DNA of 64,000 nucleotides from Begonia masoniana. Taxonomy: Eukaryota; Streptophyta; Magnoliopsida; Cucurbitales; Begoniaceae. Below are positions 10,741 to 22,657 of this stretch, piece after piece (the stretch's first letter is position 1; each line of letters opens with the position of its first letter). Made by a program: the position numbers and the translations under genes. The stretch is from contig CM039515.1 in assembly GCA_022432975.1 (NCBI GenBank), forward strand, positions 18,495,054 through 18,559,053. Reading direction: 5' to 3'. The notes beneath the pieces are model-generated. The model ran no database searches. It was not told the origin of the DNA and was given only the letters and a program-made list of their open reading frames with translations.

Positions 10741-13732
10741 TGTAACACCCGAGAATTTCTATTACGTGCGTAGCCTAGGTTCGACGTAGAATGAGTTAGC
10801 CTAGGCTAGAAATGTATGAGAAGCTATTGTTGAAGGGTATTAGAAGTGAAAGGAGAAGTGGAGAGTTTGACAAGTCAAATTCAAATGTGATTGGTGGATA
10901 ATTTTGAGTTGAAAAGTCCAATTCTCTCAACCAATCAAAATGTAGTAAAAAATGAATGAAATGGTGGGATTGAAAGGGCAGCCACGTTGGAAGAAAAGAA
11001 AAAGGAAAAGTGAGGGTTTAAGTGTTTGAAAAGTCAAACCAACAATGAACCAATGAAAACTTTGGTTGAAAATTCAAAGGGAGAAATAAAGGGATTAATT
11101 GAATGGAAAGTGAGGGTGAAGAGAGGCTGCCACGCGAAGAGTAATGGGAGGGCATTTGTGTAATTTTAACGGCTTATTAATTGACTAAATTAAAGAAAAG
11201 AAAAAGAAATGGTTTATAAAAAGGAAAAAGATAAGAAAAGCTTCATCTTCATCTTTTTCTCTCCACGGTCGCAGCCACCATGGAAGCTCTTTCCTCTCCT
11301 TCTCTTCATTGATTTTAAGGGTATTAAGGTAAGATTTTAAGTGGGTTTTATGTTTGATGCAACTTAGGGTTGATTTTTAGTGTTTTGATGGAGTTTGTGT
11401 GAGTTTTAGTTAGGGTTTGGAAACCCTAGCTTGAGAGCTCCGAATTTTGGGTTCTTGGATGAGTTTTCTTTCTAGATTTGAGGATTTAATTGTTAGATGG
11501 ATTGGTTTAGGTTGATTTTATGGTTAGATTGAAGATTGGAGTTATGTGTGTGAAAACCGGTTTTGGAGAGAATGTTGGCCAAATCTGTTGAGGGGTTTTT
11601 GGATTGGCCATGGTGTTTGGATGGTTGTTGTGAGTGTTTCAATGGATAGTAGACGTGTAGAGGTTTACAGATTAGGGTGGCACGTCGAAATCCGTTGAAA
11701 AACGAGGGAGTTACGACCGTTTGAAGTTTGACGGTCAAAATTGTGCACAATTCGGGTTTTGTGTTTTGGGGAAGGAAGTTTGTGATAGTTTTAGTTAGTT
11801 TAGGTTAAGAATTTCTTTTGAGTTCATTAGTAAATTTCTAAGTTGAGTTTTTGTTATTTTAGGTAATCGAGCGAGTGATTTGGTTGGACGATAGAAAATC
11901 TAGGAATTTTGGGTTTTGTATGTTAGGTTGAAATGTTGGTTAAAACCTACGGTTAGTGTATTGCTAAGTGATTTCTCTTTTATTATGTTAGGTTGACGAG
12001 TGAACGATTTGGCTAACCGGGCATATAATTGCGAGCACGCACAAGGAATCCAGGTAAGTAGCGGATGTGTGTGGTTTGCCTTCGGGCCTACACCATGGAA
12101 CGGTAGGGAATTGGTTGTTTGCTTTGTTTGATTGTTTGTTTAGTTTTGTGTTGAGTATTGTAATTGTGTGACATGCATCACGGTTTTCAAACTACGAGAA
12201 ACGAGTTTTAAGCATGGTTTTGCATGGTGAGCTTGAACCGTAAGGGATGGTGTGAGTTGAATTGTGAGGTGGTTTGTGTTGGAGTCGCCTAGTCGCGTTA
12301 GGGTAGCACCTGCGGGAAACTCCATGGGAGTTGTCCAGTCGCGTTAAGGTGGTACCTGCGAGGGACTATTGTTGAGTCGCCTAGTCGCGTTAGGGTAGCA
12401 CCTGCGGGAAACTCCATGGGAGTTGTCCAGTCGCGTTAAGGTGGTACCTGCGAGGGACTATTGTTGAGTCGCCCAGTCGCGTTAGAGTGACACCTGCGAG
12501 GGACTCCAGTGGAGTCGCCTAGTCGCGTTAGGGTGGCACTTGCGGGGGACTTTGTATGTGTTGGACACCTGCGAGGGACTCCAGTGGAGTCGCCTAGTCG
12601 CGTTAAGGTGCGGTGTTAGCCTGTGTGACGAGCTTCGGTTACGGTTATGTGAATGAACAATGAAAAGCAAACGAAACAAAAGCAACTGAGCGAGTAGAAA
12701 CTTCATGTGTTAGGGGTTGTGTTGCATTGAGTTTGTTGTATGCATTATTCCCTACTTACTAAGCATTAGGCTTATGTTTTGTGTTCCGTGGTGTAGGTGT
12801 AGACGGGAGTACAGGTGAGGGCCTAAGGAAAGCTAGGATTGGAGCGCAGTTGGTGACGTACAGGGCATGCCGGTGCAGGCAGTTGTCGGGGCGTCTCGAT
12901 CATGGTCTTCGGAGGGTTGTGGGTGATGATTATTATTTTGGTATTTTTGATGTATCTAGTTGGTGACTTGGAGATTTGATAAGTGTTGGCACGTTGTTTT
13001 TATAAAGGTTTTCGTAATGAATTTTTAAAGATTTTGAGTCGTTGGGTTGTTGTGTAATGGTGGTGGTATTTTGAGGATTAAACTATATATTCTCGAGTGT
13101 TATATTGCAGGTTTTGGTTTTAAAGAATTTAGGCGTTATGCCGTCCATATTGATTTTAAAACAAACGACGTCGGGTTTAAGTTCGCTATTTTTATTAATA
13201 TTCAGTTGAAGTCGGTTTTTCTAAAATTTTTACGGGATTTGATGGTTCGTGTGTCGGGGAGGTATGGTTAATGTTTCGTGATTTTTGGAGGTGTTCGGGG
13301 TGGTGAAATATGAGGAAAAGTGAGGAAAGGTCAAAAGGGGTCAAAATGGAAGTTTTTTTGGTGTTTTGGGTCGAGAAAACCCGAGGAGGCCCGATCGGTC
13401 AGGCTTCGGACCGCGAGTGGTCGCGGTGGGGCGCACAGGCGCGCCCCAACGCGCAGCGCGAGCACAGCGTGGGCGCGCGCGGCGCCCAGCGCCCCTTTTG
13501 AGCCCGTTTTTCGTTTTTTTTCAAATTTTCCCTATTTCTACAATGTTTTGACCCGACATTTTTCCGACGTATTTTAAACGTATTTTGACACATTTTCCAA
13601 CAAAAATCGAGGGTTCGAAAAACCCGAAAACCGAGTCGAAAAATCTACGAAAATTATTTTAAACGATGTTTTAAACGCGGGTTTGATTTGCAAACGTAGC
13701 GCACCGAGCCGGGGCGGGTTCGGGGCGTTACA
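10741..13732 (+). mobile_element. 3' LTR of element A
   Basis: This copy of 5045-8079 differs by scattered single bases and has a shorter GC-rich block. The TATA box is at 11215-11222 and the intron-like module at 12054-12796 (CAG|GTAAGT to GGTGTAG|GTG). The 46-bp repeats are at 12281-12609 and the GC block at 13430-13495. It ends in GGGGCGTTACA followed by the TSD TTACC. Confidence 0.92.
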
Positions 13733-15361
13733 TTACCTCGTCAGAAAACCCAAACCCGACCTCTGACCACCAAAGTTTCCAACGAAAATCCTTCAGCCGA
13801 ACTTTCCTCCGGCGAAAATCCTCTCGGCCGAGCTCCTTTTTCGCAACGGCAAAGCTCCTCTCTCGGCCGACGCCCTCCATCATCGACCTGCAAAAAAATC
13901 CGACCTCCTTTCCTCTCGGCCACTCGAGTTCTCTCCCTGTCTCTGGTCTCCAATCGACATTGCAAAGAGAGAAGCTCTCTCTCTCTACTCTCTGGCCTTG
14001 CAAAGAAGAAGAACATGAAGAGGTGGGTTCAAGTTTATTTTAAAACTGAACCGGTTCACTCGAACCAAACCAAACTGATTCAGCTCAAATCGAACCGAAC
14101 CGAACTGGCACTGTTCATCTGATGGAACCGAACCGGCATTGTTCATCCGACCCGAACCAAACTGGCACTGTTCACCCGAACCAGACCCGAACCAAATTTC
14201 CACCAAAATAAAATCGGACTGATCGAAGATTTAACCGGTAAGGACTTTCTACCTAAGTTGTTGTGAAAGTTATGTATTAAAGTGGAAAAATAATATTAAG
14301 AATTTTATTTAGGTAGAAAAATTTCTGGTGGTTGTCAAAATCGACCCAATTCGACCCACGATCACACGTAAGAAAATTCTGCTCAAACTCTGTCAACTGG
14401 ATTTATTTAAATAGAAATCAATACCAAGATTTTAATTAAACAGGATATTATTGAAATATTGGATATTGGAAAAATCTCAATAAACCCTAACAGCTCGGAA
14501 TCCAGGTAAGTGTAAATACAACGTTTTACAACATTTTGGCTACGGCCCTACATCACAAGATAGATATTATTTTCTTTATTACTGTTTTATTTTATTACAC
14601 ATTTTTTTTTATGGTTGAGCACACATGTTAGAATATTGACATAGAATTGTTTAAAAAGATAAAATAGGTAGGACATTTGCATGTGTATGAAAATGATGGA
14701 TTTGATGGTAAATATGTGATAGCAAGAGCTTGATCGTTAAAAGTAAAAGTTGACGAAGCCAGAAATGGCCAAGTCTTAAAAGTAAAAATAAAAGTAAAAG
14801 TAAAAGAGAGCGAAGCCAGAGATGGCTAAGTCTTAAAAGAAGGTTGACTTTCAACCAGTCTGTAACTGTTAATAGATTCGGTAAAAGTAAAAGTAAAAGT
14901 TTTGCAACTTGCACATATTTCCACTTACTGAGATTTGTCATAGTTTTTAACTTGTGACGTAGGTGAATTTTTGTCTGAGGAAGAAATAGTTGCGATTGGG
15001 AACCTTCCAGTGGCAAGCGAGCATACAGATGAAGAAAATATTGTTGAATTCGAAGAAAAAGATCTAAATTAGTATGCTTAAATTTTTAAACGATATTAAC
15101 GTTTTATTTCACTTTAAGACTTGAATTATTATGTTGAACTTTATTATTATTTAAAGTTTTATAAATTGTGTTAATTATGCAATGGTTTTAAGATTTTGAC
15201 AAAATTTATTACAAAGCTTCCGCGCAATTAAAGTTTTCAATTAATATTTAAATTTTCAAATTATGATTTGGCGCTCAATTTCAAATCAATTTGGGGAAAA
15301 TTCTAGGGTTTCTAAAATTAGGGTTTCAAATTGAGAATTTTTAAATTGGGGCGTTACAACA

Positions 15362-15373
15362 TGGTATCAAAGT
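15362..15373 (+). other. primer-binding site of F
   Basis: TGGTATCAAAGT begins 3 bp after the 5' LTR of F. It is close to the initiator-Met type TGGTATCAGAGC but has changes in the second half. Confidence 0.75.
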
Positions 15374-15443
15374 GCCCAAGGCTTATAAAACGATTCTGTA
15401 GACTACTCTGTATGCTCACGTGCACCTGGAAGATTGTCAATCA

Positions 15444-15562
15444 GTAAGTAAGTCTGTATTAAAAATTTATAATTTGATAAAAGTAGGTTAGAAATATTAT
15501 AGTACATTTTAAAAATAAGTGTATAATATAGATTTTCTTAAAATGAAATTATTGTGATGTAG
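15444..15562 (+). other. 119-bp putative leader intron of F
   Basis: The donor is ATCA|GTAAGT and the acceptor GTGATGTAG|AC, ending three bases before the gag ATG. It lies in the same position as the introns of A, B and D. Confidence 0.5.
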
Positions 15563-15565
15563 ACT

Positions 15566-16612
15566 ATGGCCAATCATAGAGGAAATAGAAATAATCTGGA
15601 TGCCATACTCGATCGGATGATGGACATGATCGAGATGCAGGCTAGACAAAATGAACAACTGTCGCAAGCAGCTAATGCGGCAGCTCAAGCAGCCACTGCC
15701 GCAGCTCAAGCAGTGAATATACAGGCCCAAGTTCCAGATAAGCCTCGACATGCGGATATGGATTTCGTTCGATTTCGACGGATGAACCCTCCAAATTTTT
15801 ATGGCAATTTGGTAGATATGGCAGCGGCTGATGATTGGATCAGGACCATTGATGAAATTTTTGAGTTTGCCAAAATTTCTGAAGAAGTGAAAGTTCTTTG
15901 TGCATCTTCTATGTTTCGGATGGAGGCACGTTATTGGTGAGATTCCATGAAGGCGATGCATTCAGTCACTACCATGACAATGTTGAAATTTCAGGAGTTA
16001 TTCAACGAGAAATACTTTACAGATTCAATGATGGATGCAAAGGCTGAAGAATTTATGACTCTCAAGCAGATCGGAAGCGTGATGGATTATCTGCACAAAT
16101 TTGAACAATTGTCTCGCTATGTTCCTCATATTGCTGGTAACGAGGCTATGAAGGTAAAAAGGTTCATCCAAGGATTAAGGGTGAAGATACTCAAGGACAT
16201 CCTTCTACCTCCAAAAACTCTTTGTTCGCATTTGTAGTGGAGAAAGCACTGTCTACAGAGCAAGGAGAGAAAGATGTCATAAAGGCCCAGGAATTGCGAA
16301 GGAGATATAGTCATGCGACTCAAGTTGCACGAAATAAAGTTCCACAGCAACAATCTGCTGGATTTAAGCGACCCATGATCAGTGGACCTGCTGGAGGACC
16401 TTCTAAGTTTGCTGGTAGACCTTCTAAATTTGTTAAGAGGGAAACGACGAAGACGAATGCACCTTTATGTCCCTCATGCAAGAAGCCACATTATGGAGAG
16501 TGTTGCATACAGGCCAACATGTGTTTTAAATGCGTCAACCCAGATATTATATTAGTAATTGCCCAAAGAATGCCCAGGAGCAACCCAAGACAACTGCTCG
16601 AGTATTCGCCAT
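15566..16612 (+). pseudogene. Gag of element F, broken
   Basis: The frame begins MANHRGNRNNLDAILDRMMD with a Gln/Ala-rich coil. It continues into the gag core (MNPPNFYGN, EFMTLKQIGSVMDYL, RFIQGLR). There is a TGA at 15938-15940 in the conserved YW(W/D)S block. One frameshift lies near 16220 and another near 16535, inside the single zinc knuckle (MCFKC...). Frame order then leads directly into protease, as in gag-pol fusions of Tekay-type elements. Confidence 0.85.
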
Positions 16613-18175
16613 GACTAAAGATGAAGCTGAAGGAAATGCATCTGTGGTGACGGGTTTGGTATTTATTTCTGGCATATCTTCTAGCATATTAATTTATTCT
16701 GGAGCTACACATTCTTTTATATCCCTTGATCATGCTAAGAAATTTGATATTAAAGTAGAGTCTCTAGAACATAATATGGGGGTAGCTACACCTTTGGGCA
16801 AAGTGATGTTTGTTGATTCTATTATTAGAAGGTGCGATGTGTGTATTGGAGAGAATCAATTGGAGGCAGATTTAATTATTCTGGCGATGCACGATTACGG
16901 CGTCATCCTAGGGATGGATTGGCTTACTAAATACTATGTAACTATTGATTGTCGCAAGAAAATGGTAAATTTCCAATTGCCTGGAAAAGAGCCATTTTCC
17001 TTCTATGGAGATACTAAAGGTTCAAGAGTTCTAGTAATATCAGCTATGCGAGCTTGGAGCTTATTAAATTCTGAATGCATTGGAATTCTAGTCAGTGTTA
17101 TATGTACTGAACCTAACAGAGCAACGACATTGGATATGGTGCCGATAGTTAATGAACTTTCTTATGTCTTTCCTGATGACCTGACAAGGTTACCACCCGC
17201 GAGAGATGTGGAATTTAGTATTGAGCTACTACCTAGAACGGCGCCGATCTCTAAAGCTCCTTATAGAATGGCGCCAAGTGAATTAAAAGAGTTAAAGACT
17301 CAACTTGACGATTTGCTAGAGAAAGGATTTATCCAACCGAGTTTCTCACCCTGGGGAGCTCCGGTTTTATTTGTGAAGAAAAAAGATGGATCGATGAGAA
17401 TGTGCATTGACTATCGAGAGCTCAACAAAGTTATTATCAAGAACAAGTATCCACTATTGAGAATCGATGACTTATTTGATCAATTGAAGGGAGCGGCAGT
17501 TTTCTCTAAAGTTGATATAAGGTCTGGATATCATCAGCTGAGAATTAAGGAGGACGATGTGTTCAAGACGGCGTTTCGTACCAGATATGGCCACTTTGAA
17601 TTTTGAGTCATGCCGTTCGGATTAAGTAATGCATTGGCAGCATTTATGGGTCTGATGAATCGTACTTTCAAGACCTTTTTGGATGATTTTGTGATAGTTT
17701 TTATTGACGACATCCTTATTTACTCAAAGAGCAAGGAGGAGCATGAAGAACATTCAAGGATTATCTTATCTACTTTGAGATGTGAAAAATTATATGCAAA
17801 ATTCTCCAAGTGTGAATTTTGGATGGAAAAGGTGAATTTTCTTGGCCACATTATTTCAAATAATGGTGTAGCAGTGGACCCAGTGAAGATTGAAGCTGTT
17901 AGTAAATGGCCTCAACCAAAGAACGCAGCTGAGATAAGAAGTTTTCTTGGTCTTACGGGATATTACCGAAGATTTGTAGAAGGTTTTTCAACATTAGCCA
18001 GCCCGCTCACCAAGCTAACCAAGAAAGGTGCAAAGTATTTATGGACTGAAGAGTGCGAACAAAGTTTCCAAGAACTAAAGAAAAGATTGATCTCGGCACC
18101 TATACTTACTATACCATCTGGATCAGGAAAATTTGTAGTGTATAGTGACGCTTCGAAGTATGGATTGAGATGTGT
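16550..18175 (+). pseudogene. Pro-RT-RNase H (N-terminal part) of F, broken
   Basis: The protease region reads SGATHSF, but the residue at the catalytic Asp position is Tyr (IYSGATHS). The protease-RT spacer has GVILGMDWL and TIDCR. RT follows with [26 protein letters not shown], the FIDDILIYS catalytic motif (intact), and the connection [16 protein letters not shown]. RNase H begins at VYSDASK. A TGA at 17604-17606 interrupts the RT between GHFEF and VMPFGL. The frame is then cut at 18175 by insertion of B and resumes at 26937. Confidence 0.9.
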
Positions 18176-19651
18176 TGTAATATCCGGTTTGTACGGACCT
18201 TTGATTATATATTATGTTATATTATCATTTCCTTATTTAATGGCATTTTTGGTAAATATGTCAAATCAGGTCCGATTCACAAAAGAAAGCGTCATTACGA
18301 TTCTAACGAATAATAAGAATTTTAAGGAAATTACGGGAATTTTCGGAGATCAAACACTACATTCCGAGTAAATACATTTTTCGTAATGTAAAAGACGTTC
18401 TCGTAAAAATAGCGAACGAGGTCCAAATTGCGAACGGATAGTTTTAATAAATCCCTGGCAATGAATAGAAGTTATTGGCAAAATATGGAACTTTCGAGAA
18501 TCTGAATAGTTGGACGATTAACGAGACGAAGGATGAAACAAATAGATTTAAGTAAGAAGGGCAAAATGGTAATTTGCAAATCCATTTTAATAAATAACAC
18601 AAAATCACTCTTTTTCCCTCACTTTGCTCTCTCTTCTCTCTTTTCTCTCTGGAACGCACGAACAGAGAAGGTTTCTTCTCTCGACCGCCGGCGATCTCAC
18701 GTCGTTCCGACTTCGTTCGACCTCCGTTCCTCCTCCGTCCTTCACGTTTTCTTCCTCTCTCGCTACCCTCGGTATGTAGCTTTAGTCTTCGGTCGTTTAT
18801 TTCGAGTTTTGGTTCGATTTAGGGTTAGGGTTTAAATTAGGTTTTCTGTTAAAAACGCGATTTAGGCTTCGTAATTAATAGGTTAGCTATAATTACGTAT
18901 ATATTGAACGTATTGAACGTTATTGGACGAAGAAAAGTCGATTTGCGAAAAAGTTAAAAATTGGTAAATTTCCGGGTTTTTGAGAAAAACTCGTTAAATG
19001 AGATTTCGGATTATCGAGCCTTAATTGACGTTCTAAATGCTTTGATTGGCAAGTTGGAATTTAGGAAATTCATTAGTTAAGGATTTTATAATTTGAATGT
19101 TTATAATTCAAATTGGTTTTAACAGCAAATATCGTGTTTTGTCTCAGACACGACTCCTGTGGACGAAGTTTGAGATCCAACGCGCTCAAGGTAAGTTCTC
19201 GTGACTTGCTTGACCGAAAGGTCTACACCATACTTCGTCGTCGTATCAAGGATCCTTGAGGGTTCCTTGTTTTACGTTGTTTAGGTTGGGTAGTTAGGTT
19301 AATTGTTTATAGGTTATGTTATATTGTCTGCTGATATGAACTGCTTGTTTACTTTCCGCTGATATGAACTGTTCATGCATCACGGTTTTCGAAAGTCATG
19401 AAAAGGAATTTCTGCACGTGTTTTTAAGAAAAGGAACGTATATCTGAAATGAAATCTATAACGAAATCTGAATGAATAAACGTAATCTGTCTGTTTCTGG
19501 TCACGCGGGATGGGGCTCAGGCACGGCTGTGCGTGTTGCAAGCGTGTACCCCCCCTCTCTGGGTGGAAAGGGTAGTCCGATCGCTAGATGGGCCCTCTCC
19601 GCTTAGTGGGTAGAGGTTTCGGTGACAATTCTGTCTGTCTGTGACGTGATG

Positions 19652-19911
19652 AATCTGTAATCTGAATCTGTATCTGTTTCTGTATCTGAAAGGAATGAAA
19701 ATGAATCTGTAATCTGAATCTGTATCTGTTTCTGTATCTGAAAGGAATGAAAATGAATCTGTAATCTGAATCTGTATCTGTTTCTGTATCTGAAAGGAAT
19801 GAAAATGAATCTGTAATCTGAATCTGTATCTGTTTCTGTATCTGAAAGGAATGAAAATGAATCTGTAATCTGAATCTGTATCTGTTTCTGTATCTGAAAG
19901 GAATGAAAATG
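19652..19911 (+). repeat. five 52-bp tandem repeats in LTR B intron module
   Basis: Identical units begin AATCTGTAATCTGAATCTGT at 19652, 19704, 19756, 19808 and 19860. The 3' LTR counterpart (25678-25970) contains one degenerate unit with small deletions. Confidence 0.9.
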
Positions 19912-20465
19912 TATCTGAATAAGAATCTGTAATCTGCACGTTTTATGAATGGCATACGCACGCATGCATCTGCATTTACGTAGCTTACTGAGATTTCAAT
20001 ATCTCATATGTGTCTGTATGGTGTAGGTGATCTGCTAGGTGACGTAGATCCAGGTGAGGACGACGTTCCTCCTCCTGATGTCGGAGGCAGTTGATGGATG
20101 ATGCTCGTGGGAGTGCGCTGAGTAGTCGAGGCGCAATATGACCCGTGGGGATGTATGTCTGAACTCTGGGTTTATTTTGGGATGTTTTGAGTTGATAATT
20201 GTATAGTATACTTAGGTTGTTTGGATCTGGATAGGGATTAGATAACGTTTTGGTAATTGTATGTAAAACGTTTTGGTTTAAACTGTGTAATGAATGTTTT
20301 GGAAATGTTTTGATTGGTGTTAGGTTGATACGGTTATGCTCGATGTTTAGAGCTATCCACGCAGTTGGACTTCGCAAAGTCCGACTCGAGTCGATTGAGT
20401 TTAGAATACGTTTAAATTGGATTTAAGTTGTGAGTTATATGGAAATTTGGTGTAAAGAAAAGGAG

Positions 20466-20677
20466 GTTTGCTCTCTGGAAATCGGATTCCAGAGAGCAAA
20501 CAGATATGTTAAATGCTGTAAAATGATAAATGTTGAAGTGCTGGAGTGTTTGAAGGAGGATCGCTGCATGGCATGCAGCGATCGATTTCTGCTGAAAAGC
20601 AGAAATCGATCGCTTGCTGCATGCAAGCAAGCAGCAGCGATCGATTTCTGTTTCAGCAGAAATCGATCGCTGCCTCC
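20466..20677 (+). repeat. hairpin cluster near 3' end of LTR B
   Basis: A perfect 15-bp stem (GTTTGCTCTCTGGAA, loop of 6, then its complement) lies at 20466-20501. At 20555-20677 nested dyads follow, built from GATCGCTGCATG and ATCGATTTCTGC with their complements. The 3' LTR copy lacks one roughly 59-bp dyad unit (26525-26560 and 26614-26677). Confidence 0.85.
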
Positions 20678-20935
20678 TTTTGGCAGCCCCATTTCCGATT
20701 CTGCCCCTCCTTTAGTTTTTATTAAATATTTAAATGTTTTAAGTTTTATTTATTAATAGTTTTAGTTTATATTTGAAACGATTTACCAAACGAAGTTCGA
20801 TTTCGATTCCGGTTTCGGTTTCGATTTCAATTCCGCTTTAACGTTAGGTTTTTAAAGTTTTATTTTAAAAAATGTAAAATAGAAATGAAAAATTTATACG
20901 GGTAAATGGGTACGGACTTAGGGGTGTTACATTTA

Positions 20936-20947
20936 TGGTATTAGAGC
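20936..20947 (+). other. primer-binding site of B
   Basis: TGGTATTAGAGC begins 4 bp after the 5' LTR. It differs from the initiator-Met type by one transition. Confidence 0.85.
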
Positions 20948-21018
20948 CCCCGGGTTTTAAAATCGATTCTGTAGACTGCTCGACTACACAGCCACTACGC
21001 GGACATCCTTCATCAACT

Positions 21019-21083
21019 GTAAGTCTGTTTACTGCTTTGTTTGATTTCAGTTTCTTAGGATTACTTGTTTTTAAATTCTATAG
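21019..21083 (+). other. 65-bp putative leader intron of B
   Basis: The donor is AACT|GTAAGT and the acceptor TTCTATAG|GAG, with a T-rich interior, ending 13 bp before the gag ATG at 21097. Confidence 0.55.
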
Positions 21084-21096
21084 GAGTTTTATAAAT

Positions 21097-22155
21097 ATGG
21101 TTCGAGGAAGGGGTCCTAGAGACGACGCGATGGATCGTCTTACGGAATTGTTAGATCGCCAGTCTCAGCATATGGACCGGCAAGCGCAACAGATCACGGA
21201 TTTAGTGAATCGAGAGCAACAGCGAGAGAATCAGAGGGCTCAAGAGCTGGTAGTCCCTAGTAATCAGGGTATGCAGAGGTTTCAAAGCCTTCGGCCTCCT
21301 GTGTTCGAGGGCCAATCATCGGATCCGACACGTGCCGAGGAATGGATCCGGGTTATGGAGGACATGCTAGATTACGCCGAGGTTGCCAACGGGAGCAGGG
21401 TCGCTTATGCCACATTCCACTTAGCGTTGGACGCTCATTTCTGGTGGGACTCGATCAAGTCGACTACAGATGTATCAGTTATGACTTGGGATCGATTCAA
21501 GTTCTTATTCTTCGACAAGTATTTCAGCCGCACAGTGAGAGTGGCCAAGAGGAACGAGTTTACGCAGCTGAAGCAGACTGGTTCAGTTGCGGATTATATT
21601 TGGAGATTTGAGGCTTTATCACGATTCGCACCTCGCCTGGTCAGCGATAATGAGGAGAAGGTGCACCACTTTATGGAGGGACTCAATCCGGAGATTCGGA
21701 TGCACGTGGTAGTCTCAGGTATTATTGATGCGCCATATTCTGATGTTACAGCCAGAGCTCTGGACATAGAGGCTGCCAGGGCCACTTGTGTTAAACCGAG
21801 GGAGCCAGCGAAGGGCTTCTTCCAAGAGATCCGTCCTCAGTCTCGGAATCAGGGATGGCAGCCTGGAGCACAGCCACCTCAGCCACAGCCTAGGGGTGCG
21901 AAGAGACCTCTTGAGGGAGGAAATGATCGGGGCAAGGGAAAGCAGATACAGGGGACTTCTCAGATGCCCTGGTGCCCCAGATGCCAGAAAGAACATAGTG
22001 GCGAGTGTCGAGTTGGCACGAACAAATGCTACAGATGTGGCGGAGTCGGCCATTTTGTTAGAAATTGCCCGCATCCGGGTCGAGATTTACCAGGCGATGA
22101 TCAGAGGAGGGTTGTACCCAGGGTTTTTTGCGTTGATCGGGCCTGGCGATGTTGA
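21097..22155 (+). pseudogene. Gag of element B, frameshifted into protease
   Basis: The frame starts MVRGRGPRDDAMDRLTELLD, passes a Gln-rich coil, and has the gag core (YATFHLALDAHFWWDSIK, FFDKYFSRTVR, FTQLKQTGSVADYI, FMEGLNPEI). A proline/glutamine linker and one zinc knuckle (CYRCGGVGHFVRNC) follow. The frame stays open for 352 codons, but the last part after the knuckle is out of frame with the protease. The frame change is near 22080-22130. I chose the ATG at 21097 because it follows the leader intron and matches where the gag of A and D begin. Confidence 0.88.
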
Positions 22156-22657
22156 TGATGAGGCTCAGCCTGCCGTGATTGCAGGTACTATTTTGCTTAT
22201 GGGCGCTACTGTGTTTACTTTGATGGATACTGGAGCTACGCACTCCTTCGTATCGACTGCATGTATGGCTAGATTGGGGTTAGAGTCTGGGCCGTCAGAG
22301 TATGAGTACAGTGTGATGCTGCCTTCGGGAGAGCATATGCGTTCAGATCGTATTCTCCAGGGCAATATCGTCTCGGTGGGGAGTATTACCCTTTATGCTC
22401 GTTTGATAGTTATGAGCATAGAGCGGTACGATCTTATTTTGGGGATGGACTGGCTAGCACAGCACTTCGCCACCATCGATTGTCGCTCCGGGATTGTGAC
22501 CTTCCGACCCCCAGATAAAGCCGAGTTTTCCTATCAGGCGAGGAACCGATTGACTGGATCGCCTATCTCTTATTCTATGGAGGTCAACGAGCAGTTCAAA
22601 GGTGCGTGCTCTATTTATTGGCCTCTGTCTTTAATTGTCAGTTGCTCAGCGGAGTGA
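22130..22657 (+). pseudogene. Protease region of B
   Basis: This contains the aspartic protease active site in LMDTGATHSF and the downstream LILGMDWL and TIDCR blocks that close the domain. It is in a different frame from gag. The frame ends at TGA 22655-22657, and the RT N-terminal region continues in another frame from about 22610. Confidence 0.85.

Larger units (their letters stand above)
5045..13732 (+). mobile_element. Element A: gag-only (TR-GAG-like) LTR retrotransposon
   Basis: Two almost identical LTRs of about 3.0 kb (5045-8079 and 10741-13732) flank only 2.66 kb of internal DNA. The TSD TTACC lies at 5040-5044 and 13733-13737. The internal region has an initiator-Met-type primer-binding site, a gag frame with two zinc knuckles, and about 1.5 kb with no recognisable protease, RT, RNase H or integrase, then a polypurine tract. 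This is the layout described for plant non-autonomous TR-GAG elements. Mobilisation would need enzymes from a relative. The near-identical LTRs indicate a recent insertion into the 5' LTR of F. Confidence 0.93.
4837..15358 (+). mobile_element. 5' LTR of F, split by element A
   Basis: The two pieces are 4837-5044 and 13738-15358 (13733-13737 is the duplicated TTACC), about 1.83 kb together. The second piece has a long CT-rich leader (about 13740-14030) and an intron-like module 14506-14962. The module's donor is ATCCAG|GTAAGT and it carries a GGCCCTACATCA box. Four or more runs of AAAGTAAAAGT repeats follow, then CTTACTGAG and the acceptor GACGTAG|GTGAA. A 35-codon acidic open stretch ending in TAG follows the acceptor. 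The LTR ends in GGGGCGTTACA at 15358. Confidence 0.9.
18176..20931 (+). mobile_element. 5' LTR of element B
   Basis: It starts TGTAATATCCGG and ends GGGGTGTTACA. A CT-rich leader lies near 18600-18775 with a donor CTCG|GTATGT, followed by a telo-box-like TTAGGGTTAGGGTTT near 18822. The intron module spans 19191-20026. Its donor is GCTCAAG|GTAAGT, with a GGTCTACACCA box, an ATGCATCACGG box, five 52-bp repeats, CTTACTGAG and the acceptor TGTAG|GTGA. Strong hairpins lie at 20466-20677. Confidence 0.92.

Noticed and set aside
13728..14206. Minus-strand open frames of 73-91 codons near the leader of LTR F
   Set aside because: They are antisense to the CT-rich leader and contain only low-complexity repeats. 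The diverged copies at 29020-29289 do not keep the frame in a coding-like way.
18816..18836. Telomere-like TTAGGGTTAGGGTTT in LTR B
   Set aside because: Only two units, repeated at the matching place in the 3' LTR. This fits a telo-box motif in the leader rather than telomeric DNA.
19517..19965. Three overlapping minus-strand open frames with DTETDTDSDYRF repeats
   Set aside because: They come from the 52-bp repeat read in all frames, since 52 is not a multiple of three and no stop occurs in the unit.
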